NCBI RefSeq assembly: GCF_015773195.1
Contig: NZ_JADWYK010000005.1
Span: 186,001-250,000 of the forward strand
Direction: 5' to 3'
From: Hymenobacter guriensis
GTDB taxonomy: Bacteria; Bacteroidota; Bacteroidia; Cytophagales; Hymenobacteraceae
DNA length: 64,000 nt
Below, one piece after another: positions 26,900 to 35,428 of the stretch. The position numbers and the translations under genes were made by a program. The stretch's first letter is position 1. Each line of letters opens with the position of its first letter. The notes beneath the pieces were generated by a model. That model saw only the letters and a program-made list of their open reading frames with translations, searched no databases and had not been told where the DNA came from.

Positions 26900-27884
26900 A
26901 AAGTAGAAGGTGAAATGTTTGATATTGTGTATCAAAATAGGTAAATAATTCCATCAATTCCCAATTCTTACAACTGTCGGATGAGTGCCTCGAATGGTAC
27001 TATTTTGGGCGCACCCCTTCGGGTCGGGCTATCCAGGGCTCCGCTACGCTCCGGTGCTGACGCACGGGCTCCTGCGTCGCCCCCCTTCCTATCCCTTGCG
27101 CATCCTCCGGATACTCTGAAGCTGCTCCTGCTACGAGCCGCCCCACGCCGCCCGCCCAGGCCCTGAAAACGGGCCCCGGCAGTCGGCTGCCGTTCCCCCG
27201 CCGGCCGTCAGGCCGCACCCCAAAAGGCGCCGCTTGCCAGCCTGCTCACCGCTCGTTCCACGCTCCGGCCCACCGCCGACCTGCCTCACAAACCCACCGC
27301 CCGGCGGCCAGCCTCCGCTACCGAAGCCCCTGCCCGCGCCAGCCGGGCCTTCATTCCCTCTACTCGTTCTGCTACGCGGCGCTTCGTTCCCTCGTCGCTC
27401 CGTACCTGCGCTTCTCCCTCACTATGCTTGCTGCGCGCCACTCGCGCCAGTCATTGCGCCCCGCCCCGCGCTCCACCTCCCGCACTCACTCAGGTTGCTG
27501 CCGTGCCTGCCGACCGTCCCACGCTCCGGCCCGCCCCCGCTGCCACCCACCAGCCCCCGCACCGGTGCCCGGCCTCCGCTACCAATATCCACCGCCCCGG
27601 CCGGCCTCCCGCGCTCCTGCGTCGCTTGGTCGCCCCGCCTCTGCCAACGCACAATTCGGTGCCTTCGGCGAGTGTCTATTGGGGAGGCCCCCAAGCCCCC
27701 GCATCATGCTCCGCTCCGCTCTGCATTGCCTCGGCTACCGCAGCCCTCAACAGGCTGCTACCACCTCATAAGGTGCCCTTCGGGCCGGTCTATTGGGGGT
27801 GCTCAGGCCGCCCCCCCAAACCCCCAGGCCGAGGCATTCAGGTTTGTTGGCCCGCCACCTGCCCATCACCCGGCGCGGCCTGGC
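26900..27884. other. 985-bp GC-rich non-coding region with hairpins
   Basis: After about 90 AT-rich bases upstream of the endolysin, the sequence becomes extremely GC-rich with many short inverted motifs (CTCCGCTACGCTCCGG, CCTTCGGG). Two related blocks, CCTTCGG...GTCTATTGGGG at about 27662-27684 and about 27776-27799, are followed by G-run/C-run hairpins. Open frames here are Pro/Arg/Ala-rich in several phases at once, as expected from base composition rather than selection. It could hold a structured RNA, a replication or transfer origin, or only a decayed region. Confidence 0.5.
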
Positions 27885-28292
27885 TCAGGCGCGTGGGGGT
27901 GGGGCCACCAGCCACTCGCAGCGGCGGCCCAGGTGGGCGGCAGCGCGGGCGGCGCTCAGCGTGCCCCGGCTGGCCCCGTCCCAGCACACCAGCACCAGCC
28001 CGACCCGGTGCACTATGGCCGCGTTGCGCACATGGGGTGCGGCAGGGCCGTGGGTGCGGTAGTCGGGGCGTAGCTCCACCACGGGCACCCCGTGGGCGCG
28101 GCACCAGGCGGCGGCCAGGGCATCCACGCCGGCCGCGCCACCACTTACTACCAGGCCCAGCTGTTGCCCGGCCCGCAGGGCTTCTAGGCGCGTCAGTAGG
28201 GCCGGGCAGTCCGTCATACCCCGGCTGCCTACCACTGCCACCGTCCACACAGTATGCCCCAGCAGGTCGGGGCTGCTTTCTGTATTATTCAT
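27885..28292 (-). CDS. SLOG/DUF2493-family nucleotide-binding protein
   Basis: A 135-aa protein. VAVVGSRGM near 19-27, LVVSGGAAGVDALAAAWC near 46-63 and a late VLVCWDGASRGT form the Rossmann-like SLOG fold of the DUF2493/YspA group. These proteins bind nucleotides or nucleotide-derived ligands, and some act as sensors in defence or phage contexts. The ligand here is unknown. It is transcribed divergently from the unknown-gene operon at 28462, sharing a 169-base AT-rich intergenic stretch that likely carries both promoters. Confidence 0.8.
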   Translation of the reverse strand: MNNTESSPDLLGHTVWTVAVVGSRGMTDCPALLTRLEALRAGQQLGLVVSGGAAGVDALAAAWCRAHGVPVVELRPDYRTHGPAAPHVRNAAIVHRVGLVLVCWDGASRGTLSAARAAAHLGRRCEWLVAPPPRA

Positions 28293-28461
28293 ATCCTAAG
28301 TTACAAAATAAAATGTATTGTAGTGCTAAAAATTTGTTCTACTTTGGTATAATGTTCTAGGAAGTTTTGCGTATATTTAAATAGAAGTTCGGGAGAGGCC
28401 CGGACGCTACGCGCCCGCCAAAGGCCACGGCAGCGCACCATACGGCTAACATCTACAGCCC

Positions 28462-28854
28462 ATGTTCACCGCTTTGCAGTTTTCGCAGCTTCTGGCTGCT
28501 GCCTGGTCCGGCCCCGCCGCTTGCCACTTCGCCACCATCAGCCACTACGTAGCCCCGGAGGGCTACACCAAAACCCAGTACACCGCTTCCTTTCACATCG
28601 GCCAGGCCTGCCACATGGGGCAGTCGGAGTGCCCCTTCGCGGCGGTTACTGCTGCCGTTCAGGCCTTTGCCGCTGCCCAGCCTGCGCCCAGCCTGCTGGC
28701 GGCCATAGTTGTGGCCCATGCCGCGCAGGTGATGGCCGCTGCTGCCGGTACCCTGGCCGGGGTACCCGTGCGCCGCCCCGGCTTTTCCTACCGCTGCCAG
28801 CGCCACCGCTGCGCCCGTTTCCGCCGCCGCTTTTTTCCGGCCCGCTATGTATAG
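28462..28854 (+). CDS. Unknown Ala-rich protein, first gene of a packed operon
   Basis: A 130-aa protein (MFTALQFSQLLAAAWSGP...) with several Cys and His residues (ACHF, QACHMGQSECPF) and an Arg-rich tail. It has no recognised domain. Support for it being real comes from the next gene, which starts inside its last codons (8-base overlap), and from a continuous run of seven plus-strand genes. Base composition is much richer in G+C than in the defence island. Confidence 0.6.
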   Translation: MFTALQFSQLLAAAWSGPAACHFATISHYVAPEGYTKTQYTASFHIGQACHMGQSECPFAAVTAAVQAFAAAQPAPSLLAAIVVAHAAQVMAAAAGTLAGVPVRRPGFSYRCQRHRCARFRRRFFPARYV

Positions 28855-29161
28855 CGCCGCCGCCGTAGCGCCCGCCCCGGTAGGGGCGGGCAGCTACTCC
28901 CGCCGCCGCTGTTTCCATGAGCGGGAGCTACCCGTGTCGCTGTTCGGCGGGCTGCGTGAGATAGTAGCTGCCGTGGCCTATTACGTGCAGTGGGTATCCG
29001 CTGATGAATTCAGCTGGTCACGACAGAAGCAGCCCCATGTGCGCTTGCGCGGCGTGTACTGCCGGCGCACCGGCCGCCCGCTGTACGTTGGCCGCGCCCA
29101 GGAGCAGGCCCTGGCTGAGCAGCTGGAGGAAATCCTTTTCCGCGAAGGCACTCAAGCATGA
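28847..29161 (+). CDS. Unknown protein, 104 aa
   Basis: The ATG lies within the end of the previous gene (ATGTATAG) and the stop overlaps the next start by 4 bases. Such linked junctions are typical of co-translated genes. The protein has an Arg/Cys-rich N-terminus, an aromatic middle (VAYYVQWVSADEFSWSRQ) and a charged C-terminal helix. No family recognised. Confidence 0.6.
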   Translation: MYSAAAVAPAPVGAGSYSRRRCFHERELPVSLFGGLREIVAAVAYYVQWVSADEFSWSRQKQPHVRLRGVYCRRTGRPLYVGRAQEQALAEQLEEILFREGTQA

Positions 29162-29442
29162 CGCCCGGCATCACTTCACAGGCGGGCCGCTGGTATGCGG
29201 CCTGCCTCTATGCCAGCGGCCCCGGTTGGGCCGTGGTGCGCGACGTGGCCCAGCCCGGTACCGTGCCCGGCGGCCCCGGTCACTACCAGCAGGAGCCCGC
29301 CCCCGGCCGCTACACCACCCAGGAGGCAGCCACCGCTGCTGCTGCCCGCTTCAACGCCCCGCGCCTGAGCCCGGCCGACTGCTACGGCCTGCTGCCTACG
29401 CCGGCCGACGACTACCACCCCCACCCGTGGGACCTGAAATAA
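29158..29442 (+). CDS. Unknown protein, 94 aa
   Basis: It starts in an ATGA overlap with the preceding stop. The 94-aa product is Pro/Gly/Ala-rich with strand-like beginnings (GRWYAACLYASGPGWAVVRDV) and ends PHPWDLK. No recognisable domain or membrane segment. Its place inside a tightly linked operon is the main reason to accept it. Confidence 0.6.
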   Translation: MTPGITSQAGRWYAACLYASGPGWAVVRDVAQPGTVPGGPGHYQQEPAPGRYTTQEAATAAAARFNAPRLSPADCYGLLPTPADDYHPHPWDLK

Positions 29443-29492
29443 TCCAGCCACCGGCCCGCGCCACCCCGGCGAGGGCCTAACTACCCCGCACA

Positions 29493-29807
29493 ATGCCTGC
29501 TACCGCTACTACCTACCAGCCCCAACTGCTCGACCCGCACAGTGCCAACCCACAGCCGGTCAGCCCCCGCAACGGCCGCAGCTTCAAGCTGGCCGAACTC
29601 TACGAACTACTCGATTGCCAGTTAGTGGACGTGGTGCGCCTCACCGATGAGCTGATTCTCATCATCGACGACGAAGGCAAATTCCGCACCCCCTGCTACC
29701 TGAACCTGCTGGCTACCTACCTCTGGTACCAGCACCAGCCCGAAGCCCGCGGCCAGGATAGTATCGTGGGCCGCGCCATCCTCTGCCACGACAAGCAGTT
29801 CCGCTAG
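29493..29807 (+). CDS. Unknown protein, 104 aa
   Basis: A 104-aa protein with a flexible N-terminal third followed by a more ordered part (SFKLAELYELLDCQLVDVVRL, then LILIIDDEGKFRTPCYLN). The latter resembles a small beta-alpha domain of the kind found in DUF3846-like proteins, but the match is weak. The gene lies 50 bases after the previous one on the same strand. Function unknown. Confidence 0.65.
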   Translation: MPATATTYQPQLLDPHSANPQPVSPRNGRSFKLAELYELLDCQLVDVVRLTDELILIIDDEGKFRTPCYLNLLATYLWYQHQPEARGQDSIVGRAILCHDKQFR

Positions 29808-29909
29808 CCCCCGCCCGCATTTGTGCAAGCGGCGCTTGCACGATTTCCAACCTCAATACGGCGAAGGGGCCGGCCGCCGACTGGCCCCACTCTTTACTCC
29901 CTCTTTATT

Positions 29910-30593
29910 ATGGCAACCGCCACCAAAGCCCCCAAGATTCCGGCCGTTCAACTCCTGGCCACCAACACCCCCACCGCCGAAGCCGCGCCGGCTTACCTCA
30001 TCGACAAAGTAGACGAGGCCACCGGCGAAGTGCAGCAGGTGCCGCGCTTCCGCTACCTGCCCGGCCACCCGCGCCAAATCCGCTTTGATGCCAAGGCCGG
30101 CCAGTTCAACATCAACGGCACCACGCCGCTAGGCCCCGCCCTCAGCTTCATTCCGCTGGCCTGGCGCGTATTCCAGGACGACATTCTGAACATGGGCCGC
30201 AAGCTTTGGGCCGAGTTGTTCTACGCCGACGACAAAGGCGCCATCTGCGCCGTGCTCTTCCACGGCTACAGCGTCGAAAACCTGTATCGGCTCATCGAGC
30301 CGCTGTTCTACGACGACCTTACCCTGGCCGACGTGGTAGTGAAAGTGCAGGCCAGCAAGAAGGAAACCACCAAGGACGGCAAGAAGGCCACCTACTACAT
30401 CGCCGAGTTCAGCTACGAACCCGCCGACCCGCAGGAGGTGCAGGCCCGCCGCGAGTTTGCCCGCGACTTTCCCATCTGGCGCGAGGAAACCACCACCGGC
30501 ACCGCCGACGTGCGCACCAGCCACGGCTACACCAACCCGAAGTCGGAACCCGCCCAGCTCGAAGCGGCCCTCACTGCCGCGCTGGCCCAGTAG
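29910..30593 (+). CDS. Putative DNA-binding protein of the recombination module
   Basis: 227 aa from the ATG at 29910. An in-frame ATG at 29823 is less likely, because the region before MATATKAPK is low-complexity. The central part (FIPLAWRVFQDDILNMGRK, ELFYADDKGAICAVLFHGYS) reads as a beta-rich fold. With a RecE-like exonuclease two genes downstream, it could be a single-strand-binding or annealing partner as in phage recombination modules. That role is inference from neighbourhood only; no known family was recognised. Confidence 0.7.
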   Translation: MATATKAPKIPAVQLLATNTPTAEAAPAYLIDKVDEATGEVQQVPRFRYLPGHPRQIRFDAKAGQFNINGTTPLGPALSFIPLAWRVFQDDILNMGRKLWAELFYADDKGAICAVLFHGYSVENLYRLIEPLFYDDLTLADVVVKVQASKKETTKDGKKATYYIAEFSYEPADPQEVQARREFARDFPIWREETTTGTADVRTSHGYTNPKSEPAQLEAALTAALAQ

Positions 30594-30652
30594 TGCCCCG
30601 GCCCCCAACCCAATAGGGAAGGGGGCCACTTGGCCATTTCATTCCACTGCCC

Positions 30653-30898
30653 ATGCAAACCTCTCTCGAAGTTCCGCAACTGGTCGTGCACCAGCCCGCC
30701 CGCGACGAAGTCGAAGCTGCCCAACTCGCCGCGTTGGCCCAGCTCATCGAAGCTGCCGAACCCTTACCCGACTTGCGCGACCTGGCCCCGGCCGTGCGCG
30801 AGCTGTTCCCGCTCCCGGCCTACGAAGTTGGTTGCGGCGGGGCCCACATCTGGCTCCACCGCGCCGGCGAAGAGCAGCGCCTCGCCCTCGTCTGGTAA
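30653..30898 (+). CDS. Small unknown protein, 81 aa
   Basis: An 81-aa, acidic, Leu/Ala-rich protein (LAALAQLIEAAEPLPDLRDL) with a small strand-like C-terminus (GGAHIWLHRAGEEQRLALVW). It sits between two better supported genes with 59- and 45-base gaps. Its amino-acid composition is balanced, unlike the shadow frames around it. Function unknown. Confidence 0.55.
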   Translation: MQTSLEVPQLVVHQPARDEVEAAQLAALAQLIEAAEPLPDLRDLAPAVRELFPLPAYEVGCGGAHIWLHRAGEEQRLALVW

Positions 30899-30943
30899 GC
30901 ACCCAGGCCATTCTAACTCCTAATTTCTAGCTACTTACTCCCC

Positions 30944-31597
30944 ATGTTCCAAAACGTCCAAACCTTCCCCCAGCTGACCCAGGCCCAGCACCGTGCCTTG
31001 CTGCACGTCAGCAACACCGACCTCTCCAACCTCAAAGCTCAGGTGCTCGGCCAGCTGCGCAACCCCAGTCCCGCCGCCTTGGCCTACGGCACCGCCTTCC
31101 ACGCGGCCACCCTGGAGCCCGCCACCTACGCCCGCACCGACGACAAATGCCCGTGGGAGCAGTTGGAGCAATTGGCCCGCCTCGTGCGCCGCAACCGCTA
31201 CTGCCGCGACCTACTGTACCGGGGCCAGCCCGAGCTAACCCATACCGCCGTGCATACCGCCACCGGCGTCGAAGTAAAGGTGCGCCCCGACCTGCTGGTG
31301 CGCAGCCCCGCCGGCCGCCGCCTCACCCTCATCGACTTCAAAACCACCAGCTGCCGCGACCTGGCTCACTTCCTAACCACCATCGAGCAGTACGACTACG
31401 ACCGCCAGGCCGCTTTCTACCTCGACGCCCTGCAGGCCGACCGCTTCCTCATCATCGGCGTGCAAAAGAAAGCACCTCATGCCCTCTGGACGGTGGAGGT
31501 AAGTGCCAACCTGGTTTTAATGCACCAAGGCCGTAAAAAGTATCAGGCTCTACTCCGCGAATATAGCCGCCGACAGTACAGCCACCAGGTTGCATAA
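30944..31597 (+). CDS. RecE-like (exonuclease VIII) PD-(D/E)XK nuclease
   Basis: A 217-aa protein. It opens with a segment typical of the RecE/PDDEXK_12 group (HVSNTDLSNLKAQVLG, then ALAYGTAFHAATLEP). The catalytic core follows: VEVKVRPDLLV, TLIDFKTTSCRD (D...DxK) and QYDYDRQAAFYLDAL. RecE-type enzymes degrade double-stranded DNA 5' to 3' for recombination in phages and mobile elements. It closes the seven-gene plus-strand run. Confidence 0.85.
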   Translation: MFQNVQTFPQLTQAQHRALLHVSNTDLSNLKAQVLGQLRNPSPAALAYGTAFHAATLEPATYARTDDKCPWEQLEQLARLVRRNRYCRDLLYRGQPELTHTAVHTATGVEVKVRPDLLVRSPAGRRLTLIDFKTTSCRDLAHFLTTIEQYDYDRQAAFYLDALQADRFLIIGVQKKAPHALWTVEVSANLVLMHQGRKKYQALLREYSRRQYSHQVA

Positions 31598-31648
31598 AAT
31601 CATATTTTCTGGTTTAGGAATCGAAGTCCTTGCAGTAATATTGTCGAT

Positions 31649-32143
31649 ATGAAAAATACCTCTACTTCACCGGATAAAGGTCGTGCTTTCGGTATCGTGT
31701 TATTGTGTCTGATAGCATGTGGGCTTGGTTTTCTATTCCTTATTAGCAATTCAAATGCAGGTGGTTCCCGCTACGATGATCCTATCTATGAGAAATTTAG
31801 TGCCCCCAAGACCGCAGCCGAACTACGCGCCGAGTTGTTGGAAAAGGAACAAACGAACCCCGCCGAATTCCTTGATGCTTCTGGCAAGCATTGGCGCAAC
31901 CTGATTGATCAATTAGTCATCGAAGGTAACGTCGAAAGCAGTGCCACTTTGGCCTCATTCAAAGACCCGGTAGTTACTATTCAGTGGTTCTCCAAAACCG
32001 GCACGGTGATAGGGGAGGAGAGCTACCTGGTCTACGAGTTCGTGAAGCCCGGTGGCTCGGCTCACTTCAAGTTCAAGACCAGCGCCCCCAAGAGCGTAGC
32101 AGATATAGCCATCGACGTAACTGACGCTACTGCACTGCAATAA
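31649..32143 (+). CDS. Membrane-anchored protein of unknown function
   Basis: A 164-aa protein. Residues about 13-33 (FGIVLLCLIACGLGFLFLIS) form one membrane segment, followed by a periplasmic-type domain with a charged helix (TAAELRAELLEKEQ) and beta strands near the end. Codon usage is more AT-rich than in the operon before it, so it may be a separate unit. A strong terminator follows. No family recognised. Confidence 0.65.
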   Translation: MKNTSTSPDKGRAFGIVLLCLIACGLGFLFLISNSNAGGSRYDDPIYEKFSAPKTAAELRAELLEKEQTNPAEFLDASGKHWRNLIDQLVIEGNVESSATLASFKDPVVTIQWFSKTGTVIGEESYLVYEFVKPGGSAHFKFKTSAPKSVADIAIDVTDATALQ

Positions 32144-32168
32144 AGTAAATACCCCATTCTCAACAACG

Positions 32169-32196
32169 ACGGCCCCGCCTGAAAAGGCGGGGCCGT
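32169..32196. terminator. Bidirectional intrinsic terminator
   Basis: A 12-base GC-rich stem, ACGGCCCCGCCT with its complement, around GAAA, followed by a TTTACTTT tail. It lies between the convergent membrane-protein and HNH genes. Confidence 0.85.
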
Positions 32197-32220
32197 TTAC
32201 TTTATAGAGTAGCAGCTAAG

Positions 32221-33000
32221 CTAGACGGCCCATTTTGCCCGGTGCCAATCCAGAAACGCCGGGTCCGGAAGAAACCGCCGCCGCGCCGGCAGCCGCAGCG
32301 GCTGCCCATGGTACTGTCCCAGCATAACGCCCGCCGCCTGCGCGTCCGGCCGGTTACCCGCCCGCACCGTCGGTGCTACTTCAATCACATAGTCCTCGGG
32401 CCGAATCGTGAATAGCCCCAGCTCAAACGCCCGGTCGTGCAGGGGATTCAACGCCAGTCCGTTCCGCGGATTCAGCCGGTTGTCCACGTCCACCGCCCAG
32501 GGCCGGATGTGGCCTGCCACCAGCAGCGCCGGCTGCCGCAGCCCCGTTACGCAGCACGTATTGTCGTAGGCTGCCAGCACCGTGCGCCGGAAAAACTGCT
32601 GATTCACCCGCACCTGCACCAACTGTTCCCGGACTCGGCCTACCGGGACCGGCGGCAGCGGCTCATACTCCGCCGCCACTTCTTCCAGCGTCAGGTGCTG
32701 CACTTCGGCCAGCCGCTGCTCGCTTTCCAACGCCCGCCCCGCCCAGTCGGCATAGAACTCCGCCCACACCTGCCGGTCCAGGTGGCTGGCGTTGCTCATG
32801 CCCGCCCGGTCCAGGCTCGGGTCCAGACTGGCGAAGTTCACCAGCTTCAGCGCCACCGAGCTAGGCGTGCGCCCCAGCAGCCCCGCCAGCTGCATGATGG
32901 CCGGATTGCCCTTATGCAGCTGCCCGAACGGCAGCTTGCAGTACAGGTTGATGGCCAGCAGCAATTCATCCCGCGTCCAGAGGCGTTGCCCTTGTTTCAT
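32221..33000 (-). CDS. HNH endonuclease (HNH_2 type)
   Basis: 259 aa. The C-terminal half carries the restriction-type HNH pattern: CCVTGLRQPALLVAGHIRPW near 149-168, then NRLNPRNGLALNPLHDRAFE. The N-terminal half (about 1-70) has a WTRDELLLAINLYCKLPFGQ segment, commonly linked to target recognition in such nucleases. It starts 50 bases after the VWA-like gene and ends at a terminator, so it may be the last gene and the effector of the membrane-protein operon. It could equally be a stand-alone restriction nuclease. Confidence 0.88.
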   Translation of the reverse strand: MKQGQRLWTRDELLLAINLYCKLPFGQLHKGNPAIMQLAGLLGRTPSSVALKLVNFASLDPSLDRAGMSNASHLDRQVWAEFYADWAGRALESEQRLAEVQHLTLEEVAAEYEPLPPVPVGRVREQLVQVRVNQQFFRRTVLAAYDNTCCVTGLRQPALLVAGHIRPWAVDVDNRLNPRNGLALNPLHDRAFELGLFTIRPEDYVIEVAPTVRAGNRPDAQAAGVMLGQYHGQPLRLPARRRFLPDPAFLDWHRAKWAV

Positions 33001-33050
33001 AGCAGCAGTGGATTCGCAATGAACTCGCAGTGATTAACAAGGCCAATAGC

Positions 33051-33893
33051 CTACTGAAACAACATCTTGCTTCTGGAAAGCCCCAACAGTTCAAACACGT
33101 TGGTCCAGTACTGGGTCATGGCGTTGTTTTGGGAGTTCTGCACGCCACTGGCCGGAAACAGCACCGTGAACTGGTCTACTTTGCTCAACGGGGAGGCACT
33201 GCCCAGCCCGTAGATACTCCGGATCTTGGGCACGTCGGCTCGCGCCATCTGCCGGAGTTGCGCGGCGTCGTTGGCCGGGTGCTGCTTATGGAAGTCACGC
33301 CGCCCCGCGCCGGGCATTGATTCCACCAGGTCACTAACGATGAATACTTGGCAGTTGTCACTGAGGCCAGCACTGCGGAAGAAGGTATCCATGGTTGCCA
33401 AGCTTCCCCACACATCCGACCACTGTACAATTTTGTCGCTAGCAGCCACGGTCAAGCTTTTGCGTAGAGCATCCTTCATCCTCCGTCTTTGCTGGCGTAC
33501 TTGATTCTCAAAATCCGTATCTGCTTCGTCCTGGTCTAGTCCACCCATATCGGCATAATCTGCAGGGCGGCGGGCTTCGATTCTGAAAATCTGTGCGTTG
33601 GCTGTGGTTTTGCCGTGAATGAAGCCTATTCCTAGCTCATCCCCGTATCCTCCCATCTTGTTGATTTGCTCTACAATGCGCTCAAAAGCTTGATTTGCGT
33701 CGGATTGTATGCTGGCGGAACGGTCAATCAAAACCAATACCCGTTTCCTACCTGTTGTAACTTTTTGCTCAGCAGCGACAGTGGCAACGGGTGCCGCCAG
33801 ACAAACTGATGCCAACAATAGCGCACCACAGCATAGGACCCAAAACGAGGACACAAATAGCTTATTCAATTTCGATGGTTTCTGCCTGTTCAT
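33051..33893 (-). CDS. Exported VWA-like domain protein
   Basis: 280 aa. Residues about 12-40 form a signal-peptide-like hydrophobic segment. A VWA-type strand with a metal-site motif follows (RVLVLIDRSASIQSD, DxSxS near 54), and another acidic strand VFIVSDLVES lies near 180. VWA domains bind partners through a metal ion. The export signal suggests that it acts outside the inner membrane or anchored to it. Its first 32 bases overlap the end of the 506-aa membrane gene. Confidence 0.78.
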   Translation of the reverse strand: MNRQKPSKLNKLFVSSFWVLCCGALLLASVCLAAPVATVAAEQKVTTGRKRVLVLIDRSASIQSDANQAFERIVEQINKMGGYGDELGIGFIHGKTTANAQIFRIEARRPADYADMGGLDQDEADTDFENQVRQQRRRMKDALRKSLTVAASDKIVQWSDVWGSLATMDTFFRSAGLSDNCQVFIVSDLVESMPGAGRRDFHKQHPANDAAQLRQMARADVPKIRSIYGLGSASPLSKVDQFTVLFPASGVQNSQNNAMTQYWTNVFELLGLSRSKMLFQ

Positions 33894-35382
33894 TCTGGCG
33901 GTGGCGGGTGTAGTGTTTGGAAATCAGGCGGCGCAGTACCACGTACGGGCGCTTGCCGGTGCGCCGGGCATCCTCTTCCGGCGAGGCAGATACAGTGGCA
34001 GCGCTGCCTTCCAGCGAATGGGATTCGGCCACACGCCGGTCGGCATCGGTCACGGAGTAGCTCAACGTGCCTTGCAGCTCGTAAATCTCCCCGCGGGCCT
34101 TACCATCCCGGTATAGACTACGGTGGCGGGCCGCCTGGCAAAGTACCAGTTCCTGCCGGAGCACCAAATCCCGGGCCTGCAGCGCACCCAGACGCGTAGT
34201 CAGGGTCGGCAAGTCCGCCAACTCCTGGAAGGTGAACAGCAGCAGCAGCTGTTTCTGCTGCTCCTGAGCCAGCTGCGTTTCCAGCGCTGTCACCGCTTCC
34301 TCCAACGGCAAGCCGCTGCGAACTAGCTTCCGTAGTCGGTTCCGCAGCACAAACTGGCTGCGGTGCAGCTTGTTGATGGCCGGAAACGCAATGCCCAGGC
34401 ACACGGCCCCGGCAATGGCAAACAGCATAGCCGCTAATATCAGGCTGATTTTCATTGGTAGACTTTCAGAAAGCAGGGCATTTAATTCCTGCTTTCTTAC
34501 TTCAAGTCCAGTGATTTCTTTCTGCAAAGTCGAGGAGTCTTGCTGCCTATCATCCGCCAAATCCTTTTCCTGCTGTTTGCCGTTGATTTCCTTTGAAATA
34601 GAATTAGTCTGAGCCTTAATCGATGTGGCTTGGCTTCGGAAATAACCCATGACACCGAGCATGATAAGCGCCGCCACGGCGAAACCTACTAGCACCCGAT
34701 GATTGAGTTTAACATCTTCCGCTTTCTCGTAAGGTTTCTCCAGAATTCGATCAATAGCCGGCTTGATGAGAAAGGCCACAAAGGCCAAACCCACCGAAAA
34801 TAGCCACGGCTCCACCGTACCTCGCATGTTCAGACTGCTATGCGTGATGTCGTGCATCACGGCAATATCGGCCATGATGAACACGAAGCCCGCCAGCAGA
34901 TACAGGATGGCCGGGGGCCAGGCATAGGGTGGCTTTAAGCCTTGCTTGGTTTCGTCGATAGCCGTCTGACTGGCCCGGTTTTCCTGCCATTTGTCCTCGG
35001 CCCGGCGCAATTGCAGCTGCAGGTTTTGCTGGCGTGCTTCCGCCTCCAGCCGGGCCTGCGTCAGCCGCAGCCGCTCGCTGGTTACGGTAACTTTCGTCTC
35101 GCGCAGCTCCTGGATTTCGGTTTCCACCAGATACAGCTGGTGACGGATGAAGCGCAGCTTCTCCGATTCCTCCGCAAACGTCTCGAAGTCTTGTGCCTCA
35201 ATGCGTAGCAGCCCATTGGTGAAGCCATGGTCGTAGGCCCGAAAGGAATACGACTGGTTGTCACTAGGTGCCGAATTAGGAGCCGGCGTATGGGCTGGTA
35301 AAACGGTTACCGCCGTTGTCTCACTTGCCGGGGTAGGGGTTTGCTCGCTGCCAGTGGTAGCGGTAGTTTCTTGCTCTGCCAT
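33862..35382 (-). CDS. Coiled-coil protein with about four membrane segments
   Basis: 506 aa. A Thr/Pro-rich flexible start (about 1-45) is followed by a long charged coiled coil (about 65-150). Hydrophobic segments lie near 158-178, 190-212, 230-250 and 310-335, with a coiled coil between the last two and a long cytoplasmic-looking tail. No enzyme motif. The preceding protein in the operon has a similar plan (coiled coil, paired membrane helices, coiled coil), so the two may form a hetero-oligomer in the membrane. Confidence 0.75.
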   Translation of the reverse strand: MAEQETTATTGSEQTPTPASETTAVTVLPAHTPAPNSAPSDNQSYSFRAYDHGFTNGLLRIEAQDFETFAEESEKLRFIRHQLYLVETEIQELRETKVTVTSERLRLTQARLEAEARQQNLQLQLRRAEDKWQENRASQTAIDETKQGLKPPYAWPPAILYLLAGFVFIMADIAVMHDITHSSLNMRGTVEPWLFSVGLAFVAFLIKPAIDRILEKPYEKAEDVKLNHRVLVGFAVAALIMLGVMGYFRSQATSIKAQTNSISKEINGKQQEKDLADDRQQDSSTLQKEITGLEVRKQELNALLSESLPMKISLILAAMLFAIAGAVCLGIAFPAINKLHRSQFVLRNRLRKLVRSGLPLEEAVTALETQLAQEQQKQLLLLFTFQELADLPTLTTRLGALQARDLVLRQELVLCQAARHRSLYRDGKARGEIYELQGTLSYSVTDADRRVAESHSLEGSAATVSASPEEDARRTGKRPYVVLRRLISKHYTRHRQNEQAETIEIE

Positions 35383-35428
35383 CTAAATCGTAAATCAGGG
35401 ATACGGGCGCTGTGCCGGCCCGGGATAC

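Noticed and set aside
26418..26957. Alternative minus-strand frame overlapping the endolysin
   Set aside because: Gly/Ala-rich with no motif, while the other frame has a complete M15 active site.
27234..28360. Plus-strand frames of ~280-310 codons in the GC-rich region
   Set aside because: Overlapping Pro/Arg/Ala-rich frames in several phases, one running across the SLOG gene on the other strand, with no domain.
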